64,000 bases of DNA from Rugalucina vietnamica (GCA_964017185.1 OZ024869.1:55516761-55580760); one strand, 5' to 3'. Counted from the stretch's first letter, positions 22,911 to 35,244 are shown. The notes: generated from the letters alone by a model not told the origin. Program-made: numbers and translations.

Positions 22911-24592
22911 AAACAAAAGCGGTTTACCAGTAATCAGATTGTCAGTCAGTAGCGTATAAGCTTTGCCTGGAGGCACAAGCAGCCCCAATGGGCGAGGCTG
23001 TGACTAGCTAACTGGTCAGGTACAACATAACCACCCTTACAGAACTTTTTTTCATCAAAAGTGCAGTGGAATGGGGATAGGTCTTACATTAAAACAAATT
23101 TTCATTGCATGTTTAATGATCATGCAGCTAATCTCTACATATTGTTGCAGTAATGCATTTCACCCTCCTGGGCATGTCTCACTTCAAAGCTGCATTTTCT
23201 TTGATGTAGGGGTAGATTTCTATCATTCAAATGTGCAACATCATCAAATGCATATTTTCAATGATATGTAAAATGTAGTATTACAATGTTTATAATGGAG
23301 TAAGTTTACATGTGCAACAATTACATGATGGATATTACATAAAAAAAAAAACAAAAAACAAAAAAAAAAAAACACTTGTATTGACTGATTTTAAATAACC
23401 CGCAACTTAATCAAGATTAAAATATTGCAACTTATTTTCTGAACATATTTCTATCAAACATGTTGTTCGTCGTGCCGATGTCCGACTTGAGTTCATTACG
23501 TGAAAAGGAACTTGACAAAATGAGAAAACTCTCCGACCGGATTTAAGTAATTCATAAGCTAATTTGCATGACATTCCCCGAAAGCCACTGGAACCATTTT
23601 TATTTTTTAACCTTTTTATAACATAGTGCCCAGGTGCATACAACCTCCCACTCCACAAGCCGAGGCTCTTATCAGTAAGGTAGACGGACAGGTTCAAGGC
23701 AAGTGGCTTTACCATTGAACCAAGTTTTTGCCATGGTCTTAAAAGCAACTAAATTTCAAATTATGACCTTCATAATAATATACCAATTTTCACCTCTTTA
23801 CACTTTCCCTTTCATTTTTTTTGTCAAAAAAATTATGACCTAGTTAGTCATCAACCAAAGAAACTTAGTAACCTAATGACATGATCAATTTGTGGGATGA
23901 AAGTTTCGGGGCTGTATAATTTTATTGGCAATATATCGGCATCTAAATGTAATGAAAAAAACACAACTGATTCATACATATAGGAGAGGGAAAACCATAA
24001 GCAGGGACGTAGCTATGTGTACGCATATACGCATGTGCATACAGCTTGTCGCCACAAAATTGAGATTTTTTTTAGAAATCACACAATTTGTGAATATTTT
24101 TACGACTTAAAACAACCCTTAACAACTTTTCTACATCCACTGGACACAGACACAGGGTGTATTCTGAATATGTATTCTTGCAAATGCATTAATTCACATG
24201 CCCATGTGGTCCACTGCCACTTAATTGTAATTTGAAGTGCAATTTGACCATGCACCTTCATATTCATTGCCAGTATCATAAGTAAGGATGAGTTTTCCAG
24301 ACCATATTTGTTCTTATTCCTACCTTTCATCACTGCCATTGTCATTTCTACCATTGTACCCCAATCCCCCATTGTAATGCTATAATATATAATCCTCTTT
24401 CACACTTTTATTATTAAAAATCCACAGAAAGAAAATAAATCCAGATAAACATTTCACAAATTTCGCTTTTATCTCGCTCAATTTCATCCTTTATATTTTT
24501 CATTTTAAAGATCATAGTACAGCCAGATTAAGGTTAAGGTAAATGTAGATATAAAGTTACATGAGAAATGCATTGTCACGTGACAAAAAGAT
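22911..24592. other. Non-coding stretch (presumed intron)
   Basis: AT-rich DNA with an A-rich run near 23341-23372. A 113-codon minus-strand frame (23407-23748) overlaps a tRNA-SINE-like segment (minus strand about 23600-23720, AAGAGCCTCGGCTTGTGGAG) and is not a gene. Nothing else is recognised. Confidence 0.4.
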
Positions 24593-24596
24593 ATAT

Positions 24597-24830
24597 GAGC
24601 CTGTGCATGAGAAAACCAACAATTTGCATATGCGAAAACAAAGGCGCAGACCAGCTTCGCGGTAACCGCGAAGCTGATCAGCGCCTTTGTTTTCGCTACA
24701 CGGATAGTACAATTCCTCTTCTTCTTAAATCCGAAAGTGCAAGTCTCTAGCCTGCTTCTGTGACTGTACAGGCTGGTTTGTGTCGGGCCTGGTCGGAACC
24801 CAAATTGTTGGTTTTCTCACGCACAGGCTC
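24597..24830 (-). mobile_element. Palindromic MITE family A, copy 4
   Basis: Reverse orientation, flanked by ATAT on both sides (24593-24596, 24831-24834). The central stem reads GCTTCGCGGTAACCGCGAAGC, a paired change from the GCAG/CTGC form of other copies. Confidence 0.85.
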
Positions 24831-24834
24831 ATAT

Positions 24835-25904
24835 ATGATGGTATACATACACCTATAACATTATTATAGCCTAATACATTATAGTGGGGAGACTCCAATA
24901 ACAATGACACCTCGGGGTAATAAACTGTCACTTCTACCTTTTGACCATCTATGTTGGTTATTTCATACCCAAAATATCATTTAATTATAGTAAAATCTAC
25001 CATGGACTCATTTAAATAGAAACTTAATAAATTCTCCACACCATGTGGAGTTGTGGTAGCGGAAAGACCTATATCCCAAAGATTACGCTTTACGCTCCAA
25101 TGGGTATTTTATTTATTGGACCTTCCTTGAAAAATATGCTTAAATGCTCAGTTACACACCTACAGCTATTTTCTATATAATACTATGAATTTAAAAATAT
25201 GATTGCTTCAAAATATGGTTAGGTAATATAAGTGCAAAGGAAGGGAAAGAATTCAACAAAACAAAAACAACAGATGCAAACATTAACTTTTTAAGAATGT
25301 TTGGACTTTATGGTTTGCTATATGCTGCTTCTTTAATTATGGGTTAAAAACCTGCAAGTCCATTTGAAACAATTGATACTTTCACCTTTAAAGGCAGTAT
25401 GTAGAGTGGGGTCATTAAATAGTGTGAAAACTAAAACTGCCCCCTTCACTGGCTTTTTAAGGAATTATCCAACAATCTATTATTTTTTTCTAGTTGGCCT
25501 AATTAATTCTTATGGTAAGTACATGCAAATACCGGTGCTGAATAGAGTGAATAATGAGCTTAATTTCTCACAAAAGAATGTCATATTACCAAAAACCATA
25601 ATAAATAATAAAACGATAAATGATATCTCCATATATTAGATGTGGAGATTAAAGCACATAATGTGGTGTTGTGTTACTTTTTATACATCATACATAGTTC
25701 TATCCAAAAATGTCAAATGCAGCATTTCAAAACAAACATTAATGGTGTCACAAATTTTAGTAAACATCAAGTTATTTTAAACCCTGGAAAAAAATAACCT
25801 AAAAGAGAGAAAAAAAACAAAACTATCTGAAATGGGCATATGGCTGTGAAGCAATGACGGGAAGGGTAGTACTCTTATCTGGAAGACCCTTATCTAAACT
25901 TGCT
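24835..25904. other. Non-coding stretch (presumed intron)
   Basis: AT-rich DNA. A 91-codon plus-strand frame at 25364-25639 is within chance expectation and has no recognisable domain. Confidence 0.4.
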
Positions 25905-25908
25905 GAAT

Positions 25909-26133
25909 GAGCCACCTCATGGAAATACGGTTTTCGAACAGGTCCAACACAAACCGGCCTGTACAGTCACAGAAGCAGGCTAGAAGCTTGAAATTTTGGA
26001 TTTAAGAAGAAGAGGAAATGTACTATCCGTGTAGAGAAAACAAAGGCGCTGATCAGCTTCGCGGTCACTGCGAAGCTGATCTGTGCCTTTGTTTTTGCAT
26101 ATGCACATTGTTGGTTTTCTCATGGGGCCGCTC
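25909..26133 (+). mobile_element. Palindromic MITE family A, copy 5
   Basis: Forward orientation, flanks GAAT / AAAT, one mismatch from a perfect 4-bp duplication. It abuts the 28-bp minisatellite, and one reading frame of that satellite begins inside this copy. Confidence 0.8.
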
Positions 26134-26224
26134 AAATGACAGGGAATCTAACACATCACGAAAAGAGAAGCAACACCCTGAAAGAAACCAATCATTCTAC
26201 GAAGGGGAAGGAAAACCTAAGACA

Positions 26225-26850
26225 GCAACCCTTTTGAAAAGTCAAAGGGAGGCAATCCTTTCGGAAAGGTCAAAGGGAAACAACCTTTTTGGAAAGGTCA
26301 AAGAGAAGCCACCCTTTTGGAAAGGTCAAAGGGAAGCAACCTTTTTGGAAAGGTCAAAGGGAAGCAATCCTTTTGGAAAAGTCAAAGGGAGGCAACCTTT
26401 TTGGAAAGGTCAAAGGGAAGCAACCCTTTTGGAAAGGTCAAAGGGAAGCAATTATTTTGGAAACATCTATGGGAATCAACCTTTTTGGAAAGGTCAAAGG
26501 AAAGCAACCCTTTTGGGAAGGTCAAAGGAAAACAGCCTTTTTGGAAAGGTCAAAGGGAAGTAACCCTTTTGGAAAGGTGAAAGGGAAACAGCCCTTTTGG
26601 AAAGGTCAAAGGGAAGTAACCCTTTTGGAAAGGTCAAAAGCATGCAATCCTTTTGGAAATTTTAAAGGGAAGCAACCCATTCAGAAAGGTCAAAGGGAAG
26701 CAACCCTTTTGGAATGGTTAAAGAGAAGCAACCCTTTTAGAAAGGTCAAAGGGAAGCAGCCCTTTTGGAAAGGTCAAAGGGATGCAACCCTTTTGGAAAG
26801 GTCAAAGAGAAGCAACCCTTTTGGGAAGGTCAAAGGGAAGCAGTAGTAGT
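26225..26850 (+). repeat. 28-bp minisatellite, open in all three plus-strand frames
   Basis: About 22 copies of a unit close to AAGCAACCCTTTTGGAAAGG plus TCAAAGGG (28 bp). Since 28 is not a multiple of 3, each frame passes through all three phases and yields the same 28-residue period, with segments such as FGKVKGKQPFWKGQREATLL. Long open frames in each plus-strand frame (to 26563, 26580 and 26846) are a consequence of the unit lacking stops. No start context, splice site or upstream exon supports translation. Confidence 0.9.
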
Positions 26851-27479
26851 GAAGCAGTAATATCTGCAACTGAGAGAGAAGTAACACCCCTAGTAACACC
26901 ATGAAGGAATGAAATCTTTATCTGTAAATGAAACCCTATCTGAAGGGAAGCAATCTAGAAAAGACATGAAATCCTGTCTGGAACTGGGAAGTAAACTAGA
27001 GTCAGAATGTAAAAGTAACATACTAAATCTGAAGAAATGATTTCAAAGCTCAAATTTATATGGGCAAAAGGTGCACATAAAGGTGCACTATGTGCACTCC
27101 TCAATGTTTATGCAACAAAAAGCATAAGGGAAAGGGAAATCAAGTGTGCAAGCTTTGCAGTAAGACTGATCAAGTGAAATGAATCAAGCTAAAGTATTTG
27201 TTTGGTGATTGCCATACCCAGCAGCTGAATTATATAAAAGTAGCAAAGTCTTATTAATTCATATAACATTCAAAAGAATGTAAGAAACTGTAGGGTGTTG
27301 CAGTGCAGTTTACATGTGAAGTGCATCATAGGAAAATCTGGTTTTGGGTACAAATCAATATGTGGTAACTGACACAGCAACTTACTAAGCGCCCTTTTTA
27401 CAACAAAGTGGTTCTACAGATTGTCTTTGTCAGAAGTGGTCGCTGTCCTTGTGCAGCACACCATGATGAAACAAATTAT

Positions 27480-27720
27480 GAGCCACGTCATTAGAAAACC
27501 GGAATTTTGCCTATACGAAAACAAAGGCGCAGATCAGCTGTGCAGTAACTGCACAGCTGATCAGCTCCTTTGTTTTCGCTATACAGATTGTACAATTCCT
27601 CTTTTACTTAAATCCAAACTTTCAAGCTTCTAACTACATGTATTTTCAGTGACTGCACAGGCCGGTTTGTGTCAGACCTGGTCGGAAACCCCGAAGACCG
27701 GTTTTCACGCGTAGCGGCTC
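27480..27720 (-). mobile_element. Palindromic MITE family A, copy 6 (subfamily 2)
   Basis: The ends carry GAAAACCGG / CCGGTTTTC in place of the AACCAACAA motif. The hairpin reads GCTGTGCAGTAACTGCACAGC, a set of paired changes relative to subfamily 1. The flanks TTAT / AAAT do not match. Confidence 0.8.
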
Positions 27721-28248
27721 AAATGCGCCAAGGAATGGCTTAAGCCTCAGAATGACATATACCCAAATATAAAATTCATTCTATAAGAATATATGTGTTT
27801 TTGAAGGCTATTGTCAAAATTAGCTTAGAAAATAAGGACTAAACTAACAATTCCCAAAAGCTAAAACTCACTAAAAGTGGACTGACCACCTGAGCAAATG
27901 GGACCCTACTCATACTAAAAACATCTTATCAGGTTTGATATGTCATGATGCAGCTGACAGAAGTTGCAGAAACAGATGGCTTGACATTTACAAGAAAAGA
28001 TTATTCAACTTGTGTTACGTATGCAAAGCATGGTAAAAACACAACTTATTCCTAACACTGTGGCCCAAAGGGTCAGCAGTAGCTCCCTTGAAAGACAGAA
28101 ATCATGATAACTGTAACTGGACTAACTGGAATTAGGACCTCTTTAATAATTCAGTGCCAGTGAATATTCTTGGCATGAAACCTGGGGTCCATCAGTTTCT
28201 GCCTTAGGCGGCACAAATTGAACTGTGCAATTTAAACAACTGATGATA

Positions 28249-28325
28249 ATGACAATGATGATGATGATGAAGATGATGAAGAAGAAGAAGAAGAAGAAGA
28301 AGAAGAAGAAGAAGAAGAAGAAGAA

Positions 28326-28369
<44 letters not shown>
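28249..28369 (+). repeat. Microsatellite (GAT)n(GAA)n(GAT)n
   Basis: Uninterrupted trinucleotide runs: GATGAT, then about 18 GAA/AGA units, then about 15 GAT units. The Met/Lys open frame across it is an artefact. It ends 14 bp from the donor of the candidate exon at 28383-28444. Confidence 0.95.
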
Positions 28370-28370
<1 letters not shown>

Positions 28371-28382
28371 CCTATTTCTTAC

Positions 28383-28444
28383 CTTTAGTGTAGTAATAAT
28401 ATCCAGGGTTGGGATCCCCAGAAAAACAAGGGCAACTGTATCTT
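28383..28444 (-). CDS. Candidate 62-nt internal exon
   Basis: On the minus strand an excellent acceptor (GCTTATACTTTTACCCCCAAG) and donor (CTAAAG|GTAAGAAA) bound 62 nt. Two frames stay open. Entered in phase 1 and left in phase 0 it reads DTVALVFLGIPTLDIITTLK; entered in phase 2 and left in phase 1 it reads RYSCPCFSGDPNPGYYYYTK. The first fits the phase-1 microexon upstream (35069-35086) and the phase-0 acceptor at 7946. The adjacent microsatellite sits within the intron just past the donor. The peptide is not recognised. Confidence 0.45.
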
Positions 28445-29756
28445 CTTGGGGGTAAAAGTATAAGCTTATCCATTTTTACCATCTTTCATATTACCCAATG
28501 TCTATTTATATAGGTTTATTAAGTCCAGTTTCAATAGGAAACTTACAAGTTCACATATCACCAGTTGCTTCCCTTGCCAGAATATCCATTATAGGTGACC
28601 AACTAATTTTTATTTAATCTAATTTTATTTCCCATTTCATATTTTATCATGATTATTCTGATTCCAAATGTTACTTTCTGACATAATAATCACCATCAAG
28701 TCAATACCTGACAGAATTCATGTTTGTTTTCATGTAGTGAAGGAACTGATTGATTCATCAACACTCATCATCTCTCCTATTACAAACATAAAAACATTAA
28801 CATCAAACATTATGATGAGGGGGAAAATGGTGTTTGTACTGCATAACTTAAGTTTTTTTCGCTTCTTTAAGTTTTAGACTGCAAATATCATTTGGCAAAA
28901 ATGTTTTGACAAAAACCTGTTTCATTAGGGATGATACAAGAAAAATAATTATAAATAATAATTGCATGTTCAGTAAGAACAATGGTACAAACTGTTTTGC
29001 CATTCCCTTTATAATTTTGATTGTTTTGCCAAAGACAACATGCAAGTAAAACAAGTGGTAGATAAGAAGTGTTCCATAGAAATATACTGTCCAAAAATAT
29101 TTAGGACAACATGCAATGTATTTAAATTGGCCCTTGCTCTTGTAACTAACTGATTCCAAAAGCAGCAAACATGTACAAGCAAAAATGTAAATAGAAAGGG
29201 ACAAAATAATCAAAATTTGGTAGGCCTTGTGTTAAGGCAAATGAATGGTAAAGTCATCAAACAGACATGTCATGATAAACATTCTTCCCGTTTGAATAAA
29301 GCCAACGTCATGGACAGCTATCCCAGCACAACCATAGACCTAGAGCCAACCATGAGTAATTGAATGTCAGAGGGCCAAAACAGCAGAGAATCAAGGCAAT
29401 GCTGATGTGGCCCTAAGAATGATATATGCACAACCCAAAGGTGAAATATAGCATTCTGAAGTTGTTATTGTGGTTGAAAATAACAACAGATGCCAATAAT
29501 TATTGTTCTAAGGGCAATCAGTTCACATGATCTAAGTTCTCTTCAATTATCTCAGAACTTGCATTGTTATGGCAAAGGTGTGTGGCCATGCATCAGGTGG
29601 GAGGTAATTCTTCTGAAAGTCTTGCTTACTTTTGCTTAAAATGTACTGGTTTAAAAGAATAGCCCATTAAAACCAAGAAATCATGGTTATGATACCAGTT
29701 TATGATGCGCAGTCCATCACATCTAGACACTGGCGGAAAAGGATTCAGCCACTTGT
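28445..29756. other. Non-coding stretch (presumed intron)
   Basis: AT-rich DNA. A 121-codon minus-strand frame at 28848-29213 is dominated by Leu, Ile and Phe codons and has no recognisable start context, splice site or domain. Otherwise nothing is seen. Confidence 0.4.
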
Positions 29757-29760
29757 TTAA

Positions 29761-30756
29761 GGATGTTTGCTGCTAACATTTGACATTTCGGAACTTCCGG
29801 TTTTTCTTTTCTTGAATATCTCGTAAACAGTTGCAGATATTTTCCTAATATTTCGTATTTGGATACATATTGATAATATGCATCGAATGAGCAATGAAAA
29901 TTGTCAATCTAAGAAACTTCATTTTTTCACCCCATTTTCTGCAATTTAGTTGTCAGTAAAATTTAGGGGGTACTGGGTAGATTAAACTTGTATATTACAC
30001 ATCTTCAAATTAATTGCACTAGTTCGATGTTTATTTTAGCAGCAGTATATGTGTACATGGTCTTCTAAGTAATTCTTTGTGTCTTTGGTGTATGCTGGTT
30101 TAAAAATTTAAGGTGGTTTTATGAAATGGGCTTTTAGAAACAAAACAGCGGAAAAAGGCCAAAATTGCGATTTTCAAGCTGTTGGTTCTCTCTTATATGC
30201 TCACTACCCTATATATTTCTTTCTTTTATTCGATTTTCAAGCTGTTGGTTCTCTCTTATATGCTCACTACCCTATATATTTCTTTCTTTTATTCGAACAA
30301 TATTACCAAGGTCTATGTTGTGTGAAAATACAAGAAAAAGTTTGAATCAACAAATATGGGTTTGGTACATTTCAAAATATTGATTTTTTCCCACTTTTCA
30401 AGTATGGGGGTAGGGTTAGAAAAGGAATGGTAAAATTTTGTCATCCACTCCAAGTTGCAAATTTTTCTATGCTTTTGGTCCAAAATTGTCTGCGCTACGT
30501 AAATATTATGACTTTTGAAAGCATTCTAGGTGTACTTTTGTTCAAGACAGGTATGTTTCAAAGAATTATAAATAAAATTAATTTTACCAATTTTGAAGCA
30601 TGGTGCTCAGAGGTCTCATTCAGAGGCCTGTAGCTTGAAAAAATGCACACTACCCTATTTTTATTTTGTTTTCAAATGTCTTGTGTTGTATTTTGGAATC
30701 AAAAAAGAGTGGTTAGAAAAAAAGTTTGAATACTTTTTCATTGGCAGCGAACATCC
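29761..30756. mobile_element. TTAA-flanked transposon, copy 2 (complete)
   Basis: 996 bp between GGATGTTTGCTGC and GCAGCGAACATCC, with TTAA on both sides (29757-29760, 30757-30760). It is inverted relative to the copy at 13091 and lacks its insert, so it serves as the empty-site reference. A 63-bp segment at 30169-30231 is repeated in tandem at 30232-30294. There is no transposase. Confidence 0.9.
30169..30294 (+). repeat. Tandem duplication of 63 bp
   Basis: Two apparently identical 63-bp units starting GATTTTCAAGCTGTTGGTTC, absent as a duplicate from the sister copy at 31154-32097. It is a recent event within this transposon copy. Confidence 0.95.
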
Positions 30757-31153
30757 TTAAGTGTAAATATAATACCAGCATTGATACACACTCCTAAATT
30801 TAACTATGTATTATTGGTCAGTGCATCTGTAACACAAATTAAAGGGTCCATCATGGCATCTGTGACACTGAAAACACTGGGTCATGACATAATGTGTTTG
30901 AGACAGGGTTGGATTCAATTACTTTGATTTTTAATTACCCCAAGCCCGGTCCAAGATCCGTGGATCTGACACTTTCATTAAACAACTGGCTCAGAGTATC
31001 CCACACAAGCGATCAGAAAACCCTCGAGTGAACCAGCTAAATGTCTTACAGAACACGTCTTTGGCACCAGAAATAGTCCCAAGGACCAGAAACAGCCCAC
31101 TGGGCATCAAAAATAGTCCTAGAACTGAAAATCATACACAATTTACCAATTAA

Positions 31154-32097
31154 GGATGTTCGCTGCTAACATTTGACATTTCGGAACTTCCGGTTTTTCT
31201 TTTCTTGAATATCTCGTAAACGGTTGCAGATATTTTCCTAATATTTAATATTTGGATACATGTTGATAATATGCATTGAATGAGCCACGAAAATTGTCAA
31301 TCTAAGAAACTTCATTTTTTTACCCCATTTTTTGCAACTTTTCAGAAAATTTTAGTTGACAGTAAAATTTAGGGGGTAGGGTAGATTAAACTTGAATATT
31401 ACACATCTTCAAATGAATTGCACTAGTTCGATGTTAATTTTAACAGCAGTATATGTGTACATGGTCTTCTAAGTCATTCGTTGTGTCTTTGGTGTGCTGG
31501 TTTTAAGATTTTAGGTGGTTTTATGAAATGGGCTTTTAGAAACAAAACAGCCGAAGAAAGGCTGAAAATGGCGATTTTCAAGTTGTTGGCTCTCTCTTAT
31601 ATGCTCACTACCCTATATATTTCTTTCTTTTATTCAAACAACATTACCAAGTTCTATGTTCTGTGAAAATACAAGAAAAAGTTTGAATCAGCAAATACGG
31701 GTTTGGCACATTTCAAAATATTGATTTTTTCCGACTTTTCAAGTATGGGGGTAGGGTTGGAAAAGGAATCGTAAAATTTTGTCATCCACTTCAAGTTGCA
31801 AATTTTTCTATGCTTTTGGTCCAAAATAGTAAGCGTTACATAAATATTATGACTTTTGAAAGCATTCTAAGTGTATTTTTGTTTAAGACAAATATGTTTC
31901 AAAGAATTAAAAATGAAATTGATTTTACCAAATTTAAAACATGGTGCTCAGAGGTCTCATTCAGAGGCCTGTAGCTTGAAAAAATGCACACTACCCTATA
32001 TTTATTTTGTTTTCAAATGTCTTGCGTTGTATTTTGGAATTAAAAAAGAGTGGTTAGAAAAAAAGTTTGAATACTTTTTCATTGGCAGCGAACATCC
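31154..32097. mobile_element. TTAA-flanked transposon, copy 3 (complete)
   Basis: 944 bp, same orientation as copy 2 and about 400 bp away, with TTAA at 31150-31153 and 32098-32101. It is closely similar throughout to copy 2, apart from small indels and that copy's 63-bp duplication. There is no coding capacity. Confidence 0.9.
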
Positions 32098-32810
32098 TTA
32101 AAACCATCATCCGGTATTGAAAATGACGGAGTGGCTGACCACCAATGAAAGACAATTTCAACAACGATGACGAAGGTCATTTATATAGAAAAGAAAAACA
32201 GCCTTAACAGAATATATAAACAGCAGTGTGTTTGAGCTACCTATTATCATTTATTATTTATTTACCATAATAAGATCAAAGGAACGTGTACATGTTTACG
32301 ACCAAACATGGTCATAATGTGGCCATAACATCATACTTAACCATGTCCACTTTATCATTATGGGCACCATGCTCCAATTATCATATAGACCACCACAAAG
32401 AAATGTCACCATGCTTTAGAACAGACTATTCCCAAAAGACTTGAAAGCGATTAAATAAGTTTTGATGGAATTCATGAGCTGCCAACAGAGAAATTATGAT
32501 TTTATTCCATTCTAAGCTTTCACAGAGCAGATTTTCATAACATATAATACGCAACAGCTAGTGGAAAAACAAATGTTAGTAACCCCCAACAGAATGATTA
32601 TACTGCAAGTCATCACTGGGGATCATTTTCATTTCAAATAAAGTTCTGTAAGTTTTCCTCTATTTCAACTATGTCTTTCATATGGGTATATTCCCACGTA
32701 GGCAACAGCACTGACATTCAATCTTATTTTTTATTTCAACTTAATTTTATGTTCAGAGAAGTCACTAAGTTTACTTTATATTGTAAGAAATTTTCTCTAG
32801 CATTAAATAT

Positions 32811-33042
32811 GAGCCGCCTCGTGGGAAAACCAACAATGTGGTTTCCGAACAGGTCCGACACAAACTGACCTGTAGTCACAGAAAAGAGCTAGAAGCTTGA
32901 AATTTCGGATTTAAGTAGGAGAGGAATTGTATTATCCGAGCAGCGAAAACAAAGGCGCTGATCAGCTTCGCAGTTACTGCGAAGCTGATCTGCGCCTTTG
33001 TTTTCGCCTATGCAGATTGTTGGTTTTCCCATGGGGCGGCTC
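32811..33042 (+). mobile_element. Palindromic MITE family A, copy 7
   Basis: A near-consensus forward copy flanked by ATAT on both sides (32807-32810, 33043-33046). The ends are GAGCCGCCTCGTGGGAAAAC and its near-complement. The hairpin arms are GATCAGCTTCGCAGT / ACTGCGAAGCTGATC. Confidence 0.9.
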
Positions 33043-33842
33043 ATATGATACATGAAGATGACTTCGTACAATGTCAACATCCGCGATGACAAATGGTCAA
33101 CTCCGTTAAATGACAGAAAAAGTGATATTTTATATCCTTAATGACACTGAAACGACATGTTAACGTCCCACATTCACTAGTCAGAGGAAACTATCATTAA
33201 CGCTAATTATTCTGACAATGTACAAAATTAAACATTAAAGTCGCGGAAAACGTGGTCAGTTTCATGTATACTCCCGTGTTTGTTGTCTACAAATATAACA
33301 TCCTACAAGTCTGAACGCCCACTATATAACTTGGTACTATCTGTTAATAAAGTTTCCGACAACAATGTTTGCTTATGTAGTGCCATGAGTATTTAGCGAT
33401 CACCTGTTAGATTTGCTTACCCAACTTATTACACAGGTGATAACTACTTTACCATTGCTGGGACCTACGAGGTTCTCCACAACAAACTCAAATATTGTAT
33501 AAAGTTTGATTCCAAAAAATTAATCTGCGACACAAAAACTCTACCCTTTAATCATCCTGAGTTATAATGTGTGTCTGTGGGAAGAAATTAATGACAGAAT
33601 GGACAACTCAATGGCAAATGGGGCAGACATACGCCAGACTAACGCCCTACCGTGCACAAAATCTTTGGAAAATATTAAATGGCACTGATTCCAATGATCA
33701 GCCAAACATACTCATACATGTAATTACCAAGTTAAGGGAATGCAACATGGTTGTCCACCAAAAATACTTGATCAAGATTTTATTTTATTATATGGCAAGT
33801 GATGAAATATAGAGAAATATGTATTAAATATAACCAATATTT

Positions 33843-34240
33843 GAAAAAGTTATATTTTCACATGTGAAAATATAAGATTTGGGAATACGCAAATTACGAT
33901 TCCACCGTTTCATTTCTAATTTATACATAACTGAATTTTATAATCTATGCTATTGTTGACGCAATGAACGTTCACACACAATAGCGACGTAATGCGTGAC
34001 GTAATGACGTCATTTAAGATTTTGACGTCATATGCTTTAGCGCGCAACGTTACAATGACTACATGCAATATAATAAAAAGAAAATTCAAGTTTTTGTCGT
34101 GAATATGAGTTTTATTTCATCTCGTGAAGTGAAAAATTATATATTTCATTCGTGCCTTCGGCACTCATGAAATATAAAAAATTTTCACTTCACTCAATGA
34201 AATAAAACTCATATTCACCCCAAAAACTTGAATATCCTCT
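33843..34240. repeat. Hairpin-forming region with two TGACGTCA sites
   Basis: A perfect palindrome TATATTTTCACATGTGAAAATATA lies near 33851-33874. Two palindromic TGACGTCA (CRE/ATF-type) octamers lie at 34005-34012 and 34023-34030. A long inverted repeat follows: left arm 34083-34153 and right arm 34160-34233 pair almost throughout around a GTGCCTTCGGCAC loop. The region looks like part of a foldback repeat. Any regulatory role of the octamers is unproven. Confidence 0.7.
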
Positions 34241-34671
34241 ATGTATCCTCCATCAATAGGGGAGTTTCAGCAGCTTATTTCATAAATCTGTTGTTTCTGC
34301 GGGTACCACTGAATGTTCAACCCCAATTTTTATCTGGATAAAACCAAAAACTGTATGCCTAAAGTGGCCCATAAGGTAGGGTTTCACCTGATTATCAAAG
34401 CAATTAAATGTAGATTGTATAATTAATATTCTTATATTGTCTCTCCTATTATCTGTAGATAGAATCAGACATTAAGTCTGGTTAAGATTTGTATATGTCA
34501 TTCTGTAGTTGTACTTAACTATCACAAATTGACATCAACCATCTCATAAGTGGTCTATTCAAATGCCAAAGTAACAGTAACCTGGAAAATGTTCAACAGT
34601 TATCTCCACTTGTTATATGTTGATACAGGGTACACACCCCATATAAGGGTACACACACTGTATACCCGTAA

Positions 34672-34877
34672 TTCTTACTGCACCAAATGATGCAACATCA
34701 CACAACACCTGACAAAATTTTGTGCATTAAATGGAATCTGATTGGTTTGGAAACAACCTACAGCAACGAGTTCATAGACTAGCTGTAGCTTGCAGCCAAA
34801 TCGATCCGACTTCTCATCAAAGCAGTAAATTTTGCCGTTTGTCTTGTGATGTTGCATTAATCTGCACTGTAAGAAAT
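34672..34877. mobile_element. MITE family D, complete copy
   Basis: About 206 bp with terminal inverted repeats: TTCTTACTGCACCAAATGAT at the left and the complement of TTCTTACAGTGCAGATTAAT at the right, both followed by GCAACATCACA. It shares GCAGCCAAATC with the relatives at 22155-22300 and 52508-52718. It is non-coding. Confidence 0.75.
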
Positions 34878-35068
34878 TTGATAGCATCTCAGGTATACAG
34901 TAGTCAAAAATCTTACTTCAGAGAAGCCAGCCACATCGTTTAAACAAGGGAAACAACTATATATAGGACTTGAGACATTAAATTATCTCCCTTAGTACAT
35001 AAAGAGGACAATGGTCCATATTCTGATAAAGACAATGCAGAAAAGCACCAGGCATTTGTTACACTCAC

Positions 35069-35086
35069 CTACGTGTGAGGGATAGC
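35069..35086 (-). CDS. Candidate 18-nt microexon
   Basis: On the minus strand CATTCTAACATCTGTAACTCAG (branch-point-like CTAAC, then a good acceptor) is followed by GCTATCCCTCACACGTAG and the perfect donor GTGAGTG. Read in phase 1 in and out it adds a junction Gly and YPSHV; phase 0 would end in TAG. It lies 158 bp past the phase-1 donor of the exon at 35245-35412, so the phases agree. Eighteen bases carry no coding signal of their own; the call rests on the two splice sites and the phase. Confidence 0.4.
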   Translation of the reverse strand, partial: AIPHT

Positions 35087-35244
35087 CTGAGTTACAGATG
35101 TTAGAATGGTACATATTCAGTTTTACTAAAACATTTTGAAAATGGCATGCCTCTTCCGAGAAATTCTGAGTGACTTTGTTGGTGTGCCTATTGAAACAAG
35201 ACCTTTCTTAACTTCATCTAAAACTGTACATGTAGTACACTCAC

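Noticed and set aside
23407-23748. 113-codon minus-strand frame
   Set aside because: Overlaps a tRNA-SINE-like segment and has no recognisable domain or splice structure.
28225-28455. Met/Lys-rich frame
   Set aside because: It is the (GAT)n(GAA)n microsatellite read as codons.
30121-30345. 74-codon frame with an internal repeat
   Set aside because: Produced by a 63-bp duplication inside a non-coding transposon.
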